In this document: positions 51,759 to 60,685 of the stretch, piece by piece | Layout of the letters: every line of letters starts with the position of its first letter | How positions within the stretch are numbered: the stretch's first letter is position 1 | From: Burkholderia cepacia | GTDB taxonomy: Bacteria; Pseudomonadota; Gammaproteobacteria; Burkholderiales; Burkholderiaceae | Direction: 5' to 3' | NCBI RefSeq assembly: GCF_001039005.1 | Contig: NZ_LDWR01000041.1 | Coordinates: 124,001-188,000, forward strand | Length of the DNA: 64,000 nt | Program-made: the position numbers and the translations under genes | The notes under the pieces: model-generated | What the model saw: the letters and a program-made list of their open reading frames with translations, nothing else | Told to the model about the DNA's origin: nothing | Databases searched by the model: none

Positions 51759-54335
51759 ATGAGCGCTCACGCTGCCCCCTCTCCCGAAGCGCTGTCGCGG
51801 CGCGCCGAATTCAAGGCCGCCAAGACCGACATGCTCGAGCGCTTTCGCCGCGCGACGAACGTCGCGTCGCTGATGCACGCGCTGTCGAAACTCACCGACG
51901 ACGCATTGAAGCGCGTGTGGGACGAATGCGGGCTGCCCGCGACACTCGCGCTCGTCGCCGTCGGCGGCTACGGGCGCGGCGAGCTCGCGCCCTATTCCGA
52001 CGTCGACATCCTCGTGCTGCTGCCCGATGCGCACGACCCGGCGCTCGATGCGCGCATCGAGCGCTTCATCGGGATGGCGTGGGATCTCGGCCTCGAGATC
52101 GGCAGCAGCGTGCGCACGGTCGCGCAGTGCATCGACGAGGCGTCGCAGGACGTCACGGTACAGACGTCCCTGCTGGAAGCACGCCGCATCGTCGGCAGCA
52201 CCGCGCTGTTCGAGCGCTTCACGGTGCGCTACCACGAGGCGCTCGACGCACGCGCGTTCTACACCGCGAAAGTGCTCGAGATGCGCCAGCGCCACGCGAA
52301 GTTCCAGGACACGCCGTACAGCCTCGAACCGAACGTGAAGGAAAGCCCCGGCGGGCTGCGCGACCTGCAGACGATCCTGTGGATCGCACGCGCGGCGGGT
52401 TTCGGCAGCAGCTGGCGCGAGCTCGACACGCGAGGCCTCATTTCCGAACGCGAAGCGCGCGAGTTGCGCCGCAACGAAGGCTTCCTGAAGACGCTGCGCG
52501 CGCGGCTGCATGTGATCGCCGGCCGCCGCCAGGACATGCTCGTCTTCGACCTGCAGACGCAGGCGGCCGAGAGCTTCGGCTACCAGCCGACGCAGGCCAA
52601 GCGCGCGAGCGAACAACTGATGCGTCGTTATTACTGGGCCGCGAAAGCCGTCACGCAGCTCGCGACGATCCTGATCCAGAACATCGAGGCGCAGCTGTTC
52701 CCCGCGACGAGCGGCATCACGCGCGTGCTGTCGCCCGATCGCTTCGTCGAGAAACAGGGGATGCTCGAGATCGTCGACGACAGCGTGTTCGAACGCCATC
52801 CCGACGCGATCCTCGAAGCCTTCCTGCTGTACGAAACGACCCGCGGCGTAAAGGGCCTGTCCGCACGCACGCTGCGCGCGCTGTACAACTCGCGCGAAAT
52901 CATGAACAACGCGTGGCGCCGCGATCCGCAGAACCGCCGCACGTTCATGCTGATCCTGCAGCAGCCCGAAGGAATCACGCACGCGTTCCGGCTGATGAAC
53001 CAGACGAGCGTGCTCGGTCGCTACCTGCTGAACTTCCGCCGCATCGTCGGCCAGATGCAGCACGACCTGTATCACGTGTACACGGTCGATCAGCATATCC
53101 TGATGGTGTTGCGCAACATCCGCCGCTTCGCGGTCGCCGAGCATGCGCACGAATATCCGTTCTGCAGCCAGCTGATCGGCAACTTCGAGCGCCCGTGGGT
53201 ACTGTATGTCGCGGCGCTGTTCCACGACATCGCGAAGGGCCGCGGCGGCGATCACTCGACGCTCGGGATGGCCGACGCGCGGCGCTTCTGCCGCGAGCAC
53301 GGGATCACCGGCGACGACGCGGCACTGATCGTGTGGCTCGTCCAGCATCACCTGACGATGAGCCAGGTCGCGCAGAAGCAGGACACGAGCGACCCCGAAG
53401 TCATCAAGCGCTTCGCCGAACTCGTCGGCAACGAACGACGGCTCACCGCGCTCTACCTGCTGACTGTCGCCGATATCCGCGGCACGAGCCCGAAGGTGTG
53501 GAACACGTGGAAGGGCAAGCTGCTCGAGGACCTATACCGCATCACGCTCGCGGTGCTCGGCGGCGCCAACCCCGACGCGCATTCGGAACTGAAGTCGCGG
53601 CAGGAACAGGCACTCGCGCTGCTGCGCCTCGAGACCGTGCCCGACGACGCGCACCGCGCGCTGTGGGATCAACTCGATGTCGGCTTCTTCCTGCGTCACG
53701 ATGCGGCCGACATCGCGTGGCAGACGCGTGTGCTGTACCGGCACGTGAACGCCGAAACCGCGATCGTCCGCGCGCGGCCGTCGCCGATCGGCGACGCGCT
53801 GCAGGTGCTCGTGTACGTGAAGGACCGCCCCGACCTGTTCGCGGGTATCTGCGCGTATTTCGACCGCAACGGGCTGTCGGTGCTCGACGCGCGCGTCAGC
53901 ACGACGCGGCACGGCTATGCACTCGACAACTTCATCGTCACGCAGACCGAACGTGACGTGCGGTACCGCGACATCGCGAATCTCGTCGAGCAGCAGCTCG
54001 CGACGCGTCTCGCCGAAACGGCACCGCTGCCGGAGCCGTCCAAGGGCCGCCTGTCGAGGCTGTCCCGGACGTTTCCGATCACGCCGCGCGTCGACCTGCG
54101 GGCCGACGAGCGCGGCCAGTACTACATCCTGTCCGTGTCCGCCAACGACCGGCCGGGCCTTCTCTATTCGATCGCGCGCGTACTCGCCGAGCATCGGGTC
54201 GGCGTCCATGCGGCGCGGATCAATACGCTCGGCGAACGCGTCGAGGACATCTTCCTGCTCGCGGGCGCCGGCTTGTCCGACAACCGCCTGCAGATCCAGC
54301 TCGAAACCGAATTGCTGCGCGCGATCGCAGTCTGA
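51759..54335 (+). CDS. glnD: Bifunctional uridylyltransferase/uridylyl-removing enzyme GlnD
   Basis: The nitrogen sensor that modifies PII proteins. The 858-residue protein has the nucleotidyltransferase domain (GGYGRGELAPYSDVD; D81 and D83), the central region, an HD hydrolase domain (AALFHDIAKGRGGDHS; H489-D490), and two C-terminal ACT domains (VLVYVKDRPDLFAGICAYFD; LSVSANDRPGLLYSIARV). The ATG at 51759 gives the family N-terminus; a longer upstream frame overlaps map. Confidence 0.97.
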   Translation: MSAHAAPSPEALSRRAEFKAAKTDMLERFRRATNVASLMHALSKLTDDALKRVWDECGLPATLALVAVGGYGRGELAPYSDVDILVLLPDAHDPALDARIERFIGMAWDLGLEIGSSVRTVAQCIDEASQDVTVQTSLLEARRIVGSTALFERFTVRYHEALDARAFYTAKVLEMRQRHAKFQDTPYSLEPNVKESPGGLRDLQTILWIARAAGFGSSWRELDTRGLISEREARELRRNEGFLKTLRARLHVIAGRRQDMLVFDLQTQAAESFGYQPTQAKRASEQLMRRYYWAAKAVTQLATILIQNIEAQLFPATSGITRVLSPDRFVEKQGMLEIVDDSVFERHPDAILEAFLLYETTRGVKGLSARTLRALYNSREIMNNAWRRDPQNRRTFMLILQQPEGITHAFRLMNQTSVLGRYLLNFRRIVGQMQHDLYHVYTVDQHILMVLRNIRRFAVAEHAHEYPFCSQLIGNFERPWVLYVAALFHDIAKGRGGDHSTLGMADARRFCREHGITGDDAALIVWLVQHHLTMSQVAQKQDTSDPEVIKRFAELVGNERRLTALYLLTVADIRGTSPKVWNTWKGKLLEDLYRITLAVLGGANPDAHSELKSRQEQALALLRLETVPDDAHRALWDQLDVGFFLRHDAADIAWQTRVLYRHVNAETAIVRARPSPIGDALQVLVYVKDRPDLFAGICAYFDRNGLSVLDARVSTTRHGYALDNFIVTQTERDVRYRDIANLVEQQLATRLAETAPLPEPSKGRLSRLSRTFPITPRVDLRADERGQYYILSVSANDRPGLLYSIARVLAEHRVGVHAARINTLGERVEDIFLLAGAGLSDNRLQIQLETELLRAIAV

Positions 54336-54351
54336 ATGAATCCCAGCGTTT

Positions 54352-56430
54352 ATGCGCACCAAACTGACCGTCAAGAATCCGCAGCCGGCGTCGCCGACCC
54401 GCGCACCCGTCCGCTCCGGCAGCCACGTTGCCCGCAAGGCGGTGCGCCCCGCCCCGCCGCCCGCGGCAGACAAGCCGGCGCGCCCGAAAAAGGCGGCCCC
54501 GGCTGCCGGCGGCGAACGCACGTTCAAGCCGCGCGGCGCCGCGGGCGCCGAGCGCCCGGGCGCGGATCGCGCAACGGCCAAGCGTGCGCCGCGCGACGGC
54601 GGTGCCGAACGCAGCAGCTATCGCGGCGCTGACGGCAAGCCCGCGGCGCGTGGCGAGCGCGGTGAGTCCCGCCCGTATCGTGGCACCGATGCCCGACCGG
54701 CAGGCGACCGCCGCAGCGGTGACAAGCCGTTCAGCCGCGGCAATCCCGACGCGCGCCCGCCCCGTCGCGACGACGATGCACGGCCGCGCCGCGCGGGTGC
54801 CGAAGGCGGCCCGCGTGCGCCCTATCGTGACAACGCAGCCGGTGAAGGTGCGAAGCGCAGTTATGGCGAGCGCCGCACGTCGTCGGACCGCCCGCCTCGT
54901 CGCAGTGATGACGATGCACGGCCGCGCCGCGCAGGTGCCGAAGGCGGCCCGCGTGCGCCCTATCGGGACAAGGCAGCCGGCGACGGCCCGAAGCGCAGCT
55001 TCGGCGACCGCCCGCCGCGCCGCAGCGACGACGACGCACGGCCGCGCCGCGCGGGCGCCGAAGGCGGCCCGCGCGCACCCTATCGCGACAACGCAACCAG
55101 CGAAGGCCCGAAGCGCAGCTATGGCGAGCGCCGCACGTCGTCGGATCGTCCGCCCCGTCGCAGCGATGACGACGCACGTCCGCGCCGCGCAGGCGCAGAA
55201 GGCGGCCCGCGCGCACCCTATCGTGACAAAGCAACTGGCGACGGCCCGAAGCGCAGCTTCGGCGACAGCCGTACGCCGTCGGACCGTCCGCCCCGCCGCA
55301 GCGATGACGATGCACGTCCGCGTCGCGCAGGTGCCGGCGAAGGCGGCGCACGCGCGCCCTATCGCGACAAGGCAACCGGCGACGGCCCGAAACGCAGCTT
55401 CGGTGACAGCCGTACGCCGTCCGACCGACCGGCTCGTCGCAGCGATGACGATGCACGTCCGCGCCGCGCAAGCACCGGCGAAGGCGGCGCACGCGCACCC
55501 TATCGCGACAAGGCAGCAGGCGAAGGCGCGAAGCGCAGCTTCGGCGACCGCCCGGCTCGCCCCGCACGCGCCGACGAGCGTAGCGGCACCGAGCGCCGCT
55601 CGACCGGTGCAGGCCTGAAGACCTCGCAACCCGTCAAGCGCCAGGCGGCCGACATCGATTACGGCGACGAAACGGGCCTGATGCGCCTGTCGAAACGGAT
55701 GTCCGAACTCGGCATGTGCTCGCGCCGCGAAGCCGACGAGTGGATCGAAAAGGGCTGGGTGCTCGTCGACGGCGAACGCATCGACACGCTCGGCACCAAG
55801 GTGCGCGCCGACCAGAAGATCGAGATCGACGAACGCGCGAGCGCCGAGCAGGCCGCGCAGGTGACGATCCTGCTGCACAAGCCGGTCGGCTATGTGTCAG
55901 GTCAGGCTGAAGACGGTTATGAACCGGCGGCCGTGCTGATCACGCGCGGGAACCACTGGAGCGGCGACCATTCGCCGCAGCGCTTCTCGCCGCAGCACCT
56001 GCACGCGCTTGCGCCGGCCGGCCGGCTCGACATCGATTCCACCGGCCTGCTCGTGCTGACGCAGAATGGCCGGATCGCGAAACAGCTGATCGGCGAGCAG
56101 TCGGACATCGACAAGGAGTACCTGGTGCGGGTGCGCTTCGGCGAACGGCTGCTCGACATCGACCAGCACTTCCCCGCGGAATCGCTCGCGAAGCTGCGCC
56201 ACGGCCTCGAGCTCGACGGCGTCGCGCTGAAGCCCGCGATGGTGAGCTGGCAGAACGGCGAGCAGCTGCGTTTCGTGCTGCGCGAAGGCAAGAAGCGCCA
56301 GATCCGCCGCATGTGCGAACTGGTCGGCCTCGACGTGGTCGGCCTCAAGCGCGTGCGGATGGGGCGTGTGATGCTGGGCGCGCTGCCGCAAGGGCAATGG
56401 CGCTATCTGTCGGCCGACGAGACGTTCTGA
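54352..56430 (+). CDS. 23S rRNA pseudouridine synthase (RluF/RluB-type) with long repeat-rich N-terminus
   Basis: The last 250 residues are a RsuA-family synthase: an S4 domain (RLSKRMSELGMCSRREADEW) at about 443-490, the catalytic aspartate D560 in GRLDIDSTGLLVL, and the KKRQIRRMCE motif; it isomerises a uridine in 23S rRNA. The first 440 residues are unusual: low-complexity, Arg/Asp/Ala/Gly/Pro-rich and built of six tandem units (residues 135-399) of the type RPPRRSDDDARPRRAG followed by PRAPYRD and KRSFGD, probably disordered and RNA-binding. Gene starts 16 bases after glnD. Confidence 0.93.
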   Translation: MRTKLTVKNPQPASPTRAPVRSGSHVARKAVRPAPPPAADKPARPKKAAPAAGGERTFKPRGAAGAERPGADRATAKRAPRDGGAERSSYRGADGKPAARGERGESRPYRGTDARPAGDRRSGDKPFSRGNPDARPPRRDDDARPRRAGAEGGPRAPYRDNAAGEGAKRSYGERRTSSDRPPRRSDDDARPRRAGAEGGPRAPYRDKAAGDGPKRSFGDRPPRRSDDDARPRRAGAEGGPRAPYRDNATSEGPKRSYGERRTSSDRPPRRSDDDARPRRAGAEGGPRAPYRDKATGDGPKRSFGDSRTPSDRPPRRSDDDARPRRAGAGEGGARAPYRDKATGDGPKRSFGDSRTPSDRPARRSDDDARPRRASTGEGGARAPYRDKAAGEGAKRSFGDRPARPARADERSGTERRSTGAGLKTSQPVKRQAADIDYGDETGLMRLSKRMSELGMCSRREADEWIEKGWVLVDGERIDTLGTKVRADQKIEIDERASAEQAAQVTILLHKPVGYVSGQAEDGYEPAAVLITRGNHWSGDHSPQRFSPQHLHALAPAGRLDIDSTGLLVLTQNGRIAKQLIGEQSDIDKEYLVRVRFGERLLDIDQHFPAESLAKLRHGLELDGVALKPAMVSWQNGEQLRFVLREGKKRQIRRMCELVGLDVVGLKRVRMGRVMLGALPQGQWRYLSADETF
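54754..55548 (+). repeat. Six tandem coding repeats of 120-141 bp
   Basis: Within the pseudouridine synthase gene, six imperfect units (40-47 codons) start at about 54754, 54889, 55009, 55147, 55285 and 55426. Each encodes RxDDDARPRRA-G-GG-RAPYRD-KRS(F/Y)G. Units differ by an optional (RTSSD/SRTPSD) extension, so copy number could vary between strains by slippage. The coding frame is kept throughout. Confidence 0.9.
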
Positions 56431-56459
56431 CCGCGGGCACGCGATGTGTGCCATGCAAT

Positions 56460-56489
56460 GAAAAAGCCCGCGCGCATGCGGGCTTTTTC
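56460..56489. terminator. Bidirectional terminator between the pseudouridine synthase and def
   Basis: AAAAAGCCCGC (56461-56471) pairs with GCGGGCTTTTT (56478-56488) across a six-base loop, with A and T tracts on both sides. It lies between two convergent genes. Confidence 0.92.
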
Positions 56490-56553
56490 GTTTCCGGTGG
56501 ACCGGACGTGGCGAACCGGGCACCGGCAGCACGCCGGCCGCCTCGCATGCCGG

Positions 56554-57087
56554 TCAGTCGTCGGCGGCCGGATCGAGCCCCGGGAACAGCACCTCGGTGA
56601 AGCCGAAGCGCGTGAAGTCGGTAATCCGCATCGGATACAGCTTGCCGATCAGGTGATCGTATTCATGCTGGACCACACGCGCATGAAAATCGTCGGCAAC
56701 GCGATCGATCTTCTGGCCGAACTGATCGAAGCCGCTGTAGCGCACCTTCGCGTAGCGGCTGACGACGCCGCGCATGCCCGGCACCGACAGGCAGCCTTCC
56801 CAGCCCTCTTCCATGTCCGGCGGCATGTACTCGATCTTCGGGTTGATCAGCACGGTCTCGGGCACCGGCGGCGCATCCGGGTAGCGGTTGTTGTTGCCGA
56901 AGCCGAAGATGATGATCTGCAGCCCGATGCCGATCTGCGGCGCGGCCAGGCCGGCACCGTTCGCGTGGTGCATCGTCTCGAACATGTCCGCGACGATCTC
57001 GTGCAGTTCGGGGGTGTCGAACCGCTCGACCGGTTTGGCGATTTCGAGCAGGCGCGGATCGCCCATCTTCAGGATCTCGCGAATCAT
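56554..57087 (-). CDS. def: Peptide deformylase
   Basis: Removes the N-formyl group from new proteins. The 177-residue enzyme has all three motifs: GAGLAAPQIG (about 45-54), EGCLSVPG, and QHEYDHL, whose cysteine and two histidines bind the metal. Its start overlaps the ligA stop by four bases, so both share a transcript. Confidence 0.96.
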   Translation of the reverse strand: MIREILKMGDPRLLEIAKPVERFDTPELHEIVADMFETMHHANGAGLAAPQIGIGLQIIIFGFGNNNRYPDAPPVPETVLINPKIEYMPPDMEEGWEGCLSVPGMRGVVSRYAKVRYSGFDQFGQKIDRVADDFHARVVQHEYDHLIGKLYPMRITDFTRFGFTEVLFPGLDPAADD

Positions 57088-59159
57088 GGCGTATTACCCT
57101 CCAGGAGTTGGTGCAGGCCGTCTTCGTCCAGCACGGGGATGCCGAGTTCCTCGGCCTTCGCGAGCTTGCTGCCGGCTTCGGCGCCCGCGACCACGTAATC
57201 CGTCTTCTTCGATACCGAGCCCGCCACTTTCGCGCCCGCCGCTTCGAGCATCTCCTTCGCGGCATCGCGCGTGAGGGTCGGCAGCGTGCCCGTCAGCACG
57301 ACCGTCTTGCCGGCCAGCACGCCTTGCGGCGCCTTCGGCGCGGGCGGCCCTTCCTGCCATGTGACCTTGCCCGGCGCGCGCAACTGCTCGATCACGGTCC
57401 GGTTGTGCTCTTCCGCGAAAAACTGGTGGAGCGATTCGGCGACGATCGGCCCGACGTCGTTGACTTCGAGCAGTTCGTCGAGCGACGCGTCCATGATCGG
57501 CGTCAGCGAGCCGAAGTGCTTCGCGAGATCCTTCGCGGTCGATTCGCCGACATGGCGGATACCGAGCCCGTAGATGAAGCGCGCGAGCGTCGTGTGCTTG
57601 GCCTTCTCGAGCGAATCGAGCAGGTTCTGCGCAGACTTCTCGGCGAACCGGTCGAGCTCCGCAAGCGTCGCGAAGCCGAGATTGAACAGGTCGGCCGGCG
57701 TGCGCACGAGATTCAGGTCGACGAGCTGGTCGATGATCTTCTCGCCGAGCCCGTCGATGTCGAGCGCGCGGCGCTGCGCGAAGTGCCACAGCGCCTGCTT
57801 GCGCTGCGCCGGGCAGAACAGGCCGCCCGTGCAGCGCGCGATCGCCTCGTCCGGCAGGCGCTCGATCTTCGAGCCGCACACCGGGCACTCGGTCGGCATC
57901 ACGAATTCGGCCGCATCGTCCGGGCGCCGGTCGAGCAGCGCGCCGACAACCTCCGGAATCACATCGCCCGCGCGCCGCACGATCACGGTGTCGCCGATCC
58001 GGATGTCCTTGCGGCGCACCTCGTCCTCGTTGTGCAGCGTCGCGTTGGTCACGGTCGCGCCGCCGACGAACACGGGCTCGAGTCGCGCGACCGGCGTGAT
58101 CGCGCCGGTACGGCCAACCTGCACGTCGATCGCGACGAGCGTCGTCAGCGCTTCCTGCGCGGGGAACTTGTGCGCGAGTGCGAAGCGCGGCGCGCGCGAC
58201 ACGAAGCCCAGGCGCTCCTGCTCGTCGCGCCGGTTGACCTTGTAGACGACGCCATCGATGTCGTACGGCAACGACTCGCGCTTCTCGCCGACCTTGCGGA
58301 AGAAACCGAGCAATCCTTCGGCGCCGTGCACGACCGCGCGCTCGCGGTTCACGGGCAGGCCGAGCGACTCGTACCAGTCGAGCAGCGCGCTGTGCGTGTC
58401 GGGCATCGGCATCCCGTCGAGCACGCCGATTCCGTATGCGAAGAACGACAGCGGACGCTGTGCGGTGATCTTCGAGTCGAGCTGGCGCAGGCTGCCGGCC
58501 GCCGCGTTGCGCGGGTTCGCGAATTCGCGCTGCTCGGCCGCGCGCTGGCGTTCGTTCAGGCGTGCGAAATCGCGCTTGAACATCAGCACCTCGCCGCGCA
58601 CGTCGAGCACGGCCGGCACATTCGCCCCCTTCAGCTTCAGCGGAATCGAGCGGATCGTGCGCACGTTCCCGGTCACGTCCTCGCCGGTCGTCCCGTCGCC
58701 GCGCGTCGACGCCTGCACGAACACGCCGTGCTCGTAGCGCAGCGAGATCGCGAGGCCGTCGAACTTCAGTTCGCACGCGTATTCGACGGGCTCCGTCACC
58801 GAGCCGGCGAGATCGGTCGTCTTGTCGAGCGCGTCGGCGACACGCTTGTCGAACGCTGCGATGTCCTCGTCGGCGAAGCCGTTGTTCAGCGACAGCATCG
58901 GTGCGTCGTGAACGACCGGCGTGAAACCGCCGGCCGCCTCGCCGCCGACGCGCTGCGTCGGTGAATCGGGCGTCACGAGTTCGGGATGGTCGGTTTCGAG
59001 CTGCTGCAGTTCGCGGAACAGCCGGTCGTATTCGGCGTCGGGCAGATCCGGCTGGTCGAGCACGTAGTAGGCGTAGTTCGCCCGCTCGAGTTGATCGCGC
59101 AGCCACGCGGCACGCGCGTCGGGCTGGCTGGCTGGCGGTTCGGCTTGGGTTCGGGCCAT
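57084..59159 (-). CDS. ligA: NAD-dependent DNA ligase
   Basis: The 691-residue replicative ligase has the adenylated lysine K132 in ELKFDG, an OB-fold, a four-cysteine zinc finger (CPVCGSKIER through CTGGLFCPAQ), helix-hairpin-helix repeats and a C-terminal BRCT domain (LAGKTVVLTGTLPTLTRDAA). Full length. It lies between zipA (upstream) and def. Confidence 0.98.
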   Translation of the reverse strand: MARTQAEPPASQPDARAAWLRDQLERANYAYYVLDQPDLPDAEYDRLFRELQQLETDHPELVTPDSPTQRVGGEAAGGFTPVVHDAPMLSLNNGFADEDIAAFDKRVADALDKTTDLAGSVTEPVEYACELKFDGLAISLRYEHGVFVQASTRGDGTTGEDVTGNVRTIRSIPLKLKGANVPAVLDVRGEVLMFKRDFARLNERQRAAEQREFANPRNAAAGSLRQLDSKITAQRPLSFFAYGIGVLDGMPMPDTHSALLDWYESLGLPVNRERAVVHGAEGLLGFFRKVGEKRESLPYDIDGVVYKVNRRDEQERLGFVSRAPRFALAHKFPAQEALTTLVAIDVQVGRTGAITPVARLEPVFVGGATVTNATLHNEDEVRRKDIRIGDTVIVRRAGDVIPEVVGALLDRRPDDAAEFVMPTECPVCGSKIERLPDEAIARCTGGLFCPAQRKQALWHFAQRRALDIDGLGEKIIDQLVDLNLVRTPADLFNLGFATLAELDRFAEKSAQNLLDSLEKAKHTTLARFIYGLGIRHVGESTAKDLAKHFGSLTPIMDASLDELLEVNDVGPIVAESLHQFFAEEHNRTVIEQLRAPGKVTWQEGPPAPKAPQGVLAGKTVVLTGTLPTLTRDAAKEMLEAAGAKVAGSVSKKTDYVVAGAEAGSKLAKAEELGIPVLDEDGLHQLLEGNTP

Positions 59160-59325
59160 GCTGGCGGCAAATTCGTTCTGAGAAAATCGGATGCCCGATT
59201 ATCTCAGTTTGGCGCCGTGGCGGGGCGTGCAATGCGCGCCCGACAAGCGTGCTGCAGCGCACACGGAAAGGTGTGCGCTGCAACGGCGAACGACGGCGCC
59301 GAAGGCCGTGGTCCGCGCAATCGCG

Positions 59326-60600
59326 TTACTGGCTGAAGAGGCGGCGCGTGACCGGCGAACCGGCCGGAATGCCGGCTTCCTCGAGCTTCGCGTACAGCTT
59401 CATCAGTTGCTGCTCGATCGCCAGCAGCGTCGACTCCGGCAGCGGCCGGCGCGAATCGTCGACGACCCGCGCGCCGATCCGTTCCGACAGCGACTTCGCG
59501 TAATCGCACATCAGCCGGAACGGCAGGATGTCCTCTTCGGCGACTGGCACGTCGAGCACCAGCGTGATCATGTTGCCGCCTTTGTACGTGAGGTCGTCGC
59601 GCAGGAAGTTCGTGTCGCCGAACTGCAGCATGAACACGGGGTTCTGCTTCGCGTCGAGCTTCACGAAACGCGTACCGTCGCGCGACAGCAGCAGTCCGTC
59701 CTGCGACGCGACAGCCTGCACGTAGTTCGCCGACCACGGTGCGCCGTCCGACATCACGTTGATCGACAGTTGCGCGTCGCATTGCGCGGCAAAGGCGTCG
59801 AGCTCGCGTGCCATCGCCACCGTTTCCATCATGTCCGGGAATTCCGGCGCGCCGTCGATCGCGTCCGCGAACTGCTGGACACCCGTCACGAATTCGGAGA
59901 ACTCGAGTTCGTTCAGCGCGCCGCTGCGGTTCGCGAGCTGCGCGGCCGCGCGCAGTTCGTCGTAGCGCACGCCGTTCTGCAGCAGCTCCCACTGGCCGCC
60001 GTCCGGCTTGCCTTCGATGTGCACCGGCTTGCTGCCGGCACGGCGCAGCCGCTGCGCGGCCGGCAGGATCTTGTCGCCCGGCAGCGGCCCGGCGAGGCGG
60101 ATCGGCACGATGCAGTCGATCCGGCGATCGACGATTGCGGGCGGCGCCGACGAGATCGTCGTCGCCGCCGGCAGCACCGGTTCGGACGGCTCGGCCGATT
60201 CAGCGGCCGCTTCGTGCATGGCGACAGGCACCGCTGCTTCACCGGCGGCCGGTTCGGTCGACTCGGACGACAGATCGACACCGGTCGCCTCGGCCTGCAG
60301 ATCGGCCGGCATGTCGGCAGGTGCCGCGCCACCGAACGTCGGCTCGACACGCGCGACTTCGGCCGGCGTGGCGGCCGCCGCAACCGGTGCCGCGGGCTCG
60401 CGCCGCACCGGCTGGCGCACCGGCTCGATGAACGGCAAATCTTCGTCGCGCTCGGGGCGATTCATCGCCTCGGCCGCTTCCTCCGGCATCGGGCGCGGCA
60501 TCCTGCGCCGCACCTTCGCGCCCTGCCATGCGTTGTAGACCACGACGCCGCCCACCACGACGGCGCCCGCGCCGATCAAACCGAGTGTCAACTCGTCCAT
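59326..60600 (-). CDS. zipA: Cell division protein ZipA
   Basis: A 424-residue FtsZ-binding protein: an N-terminal membrane anchor (LTLGLIGAGAVVVGGVVVY), a Pro/Glu/Ala-rich linker (about 30-200), and the C-terminal ZipA FtsZ-binding domain (about 275-415; YVQAVASQDGLLLSRDGTRF). The ATG at 60600 is chosen because it directly precedes the anchor. It sits between smc and ligA, the usual neighbourhood in Burkholderiales. Confidence 0.92.
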   Translation of the reverse strand: MDELTLGLIGAGAVVVGGVVVYNAWQGAKVRRRMPRPMPEEAAEAMNRPERDEDLPFIEPVRQPVRREPAAPVAAAATPAEVARVEPTFGGAAPADMPADLQAEATGVDLSSESTEPAAGEAAVPVAMHEAAAESAEPSEPVLPAATTISSAPPAIVDRRIDCIVPIRLAGPLPGDKILPAAQRLRRAGSKPVHIEGKPDGGQWELLQNGVRYDELRAAAQLANRSGALNELEFSEFVTGVQQFADAIDGAPEFPDMMETVAMARELDAFAAQCDAQLSINVMSDGAPWSANYVQAVASQDGLLLSRDGTRFVKLDAKQNPVFMLQFGDTNFLRDDLTYKGGNMITLVLDVPVAEEDILPFRLMCDYAKSLSERIGARVVDDSRRPLPESTLLAIEQQLMKLYAKLEEAGIPAGSPVTRRLFSQ

Positions 60601-60685
60601 GCACGCTCCATCAGCAATTCTTTTTCGTCGGAACCGCGAACGGGCGCCCATGCGCCACGCGAACGCGGTCCGGTTTCGTCAAACG

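Noticed and set aside
54754..55548. Considered a CRISPR-like array because of regular repeats
   Set aside because: Units are long (120-141 bp), in frame, without unique spacers, and encode protein repeats.
54220..55878. Long minus-strand frame (552 codons) opposite the pseudouridine synthase
   Set aside because: It is a mirror of the GC-rich tandem repeats on the other strand; its Ala/Arg/Val composition is an artefact and it has no recognisable domain.
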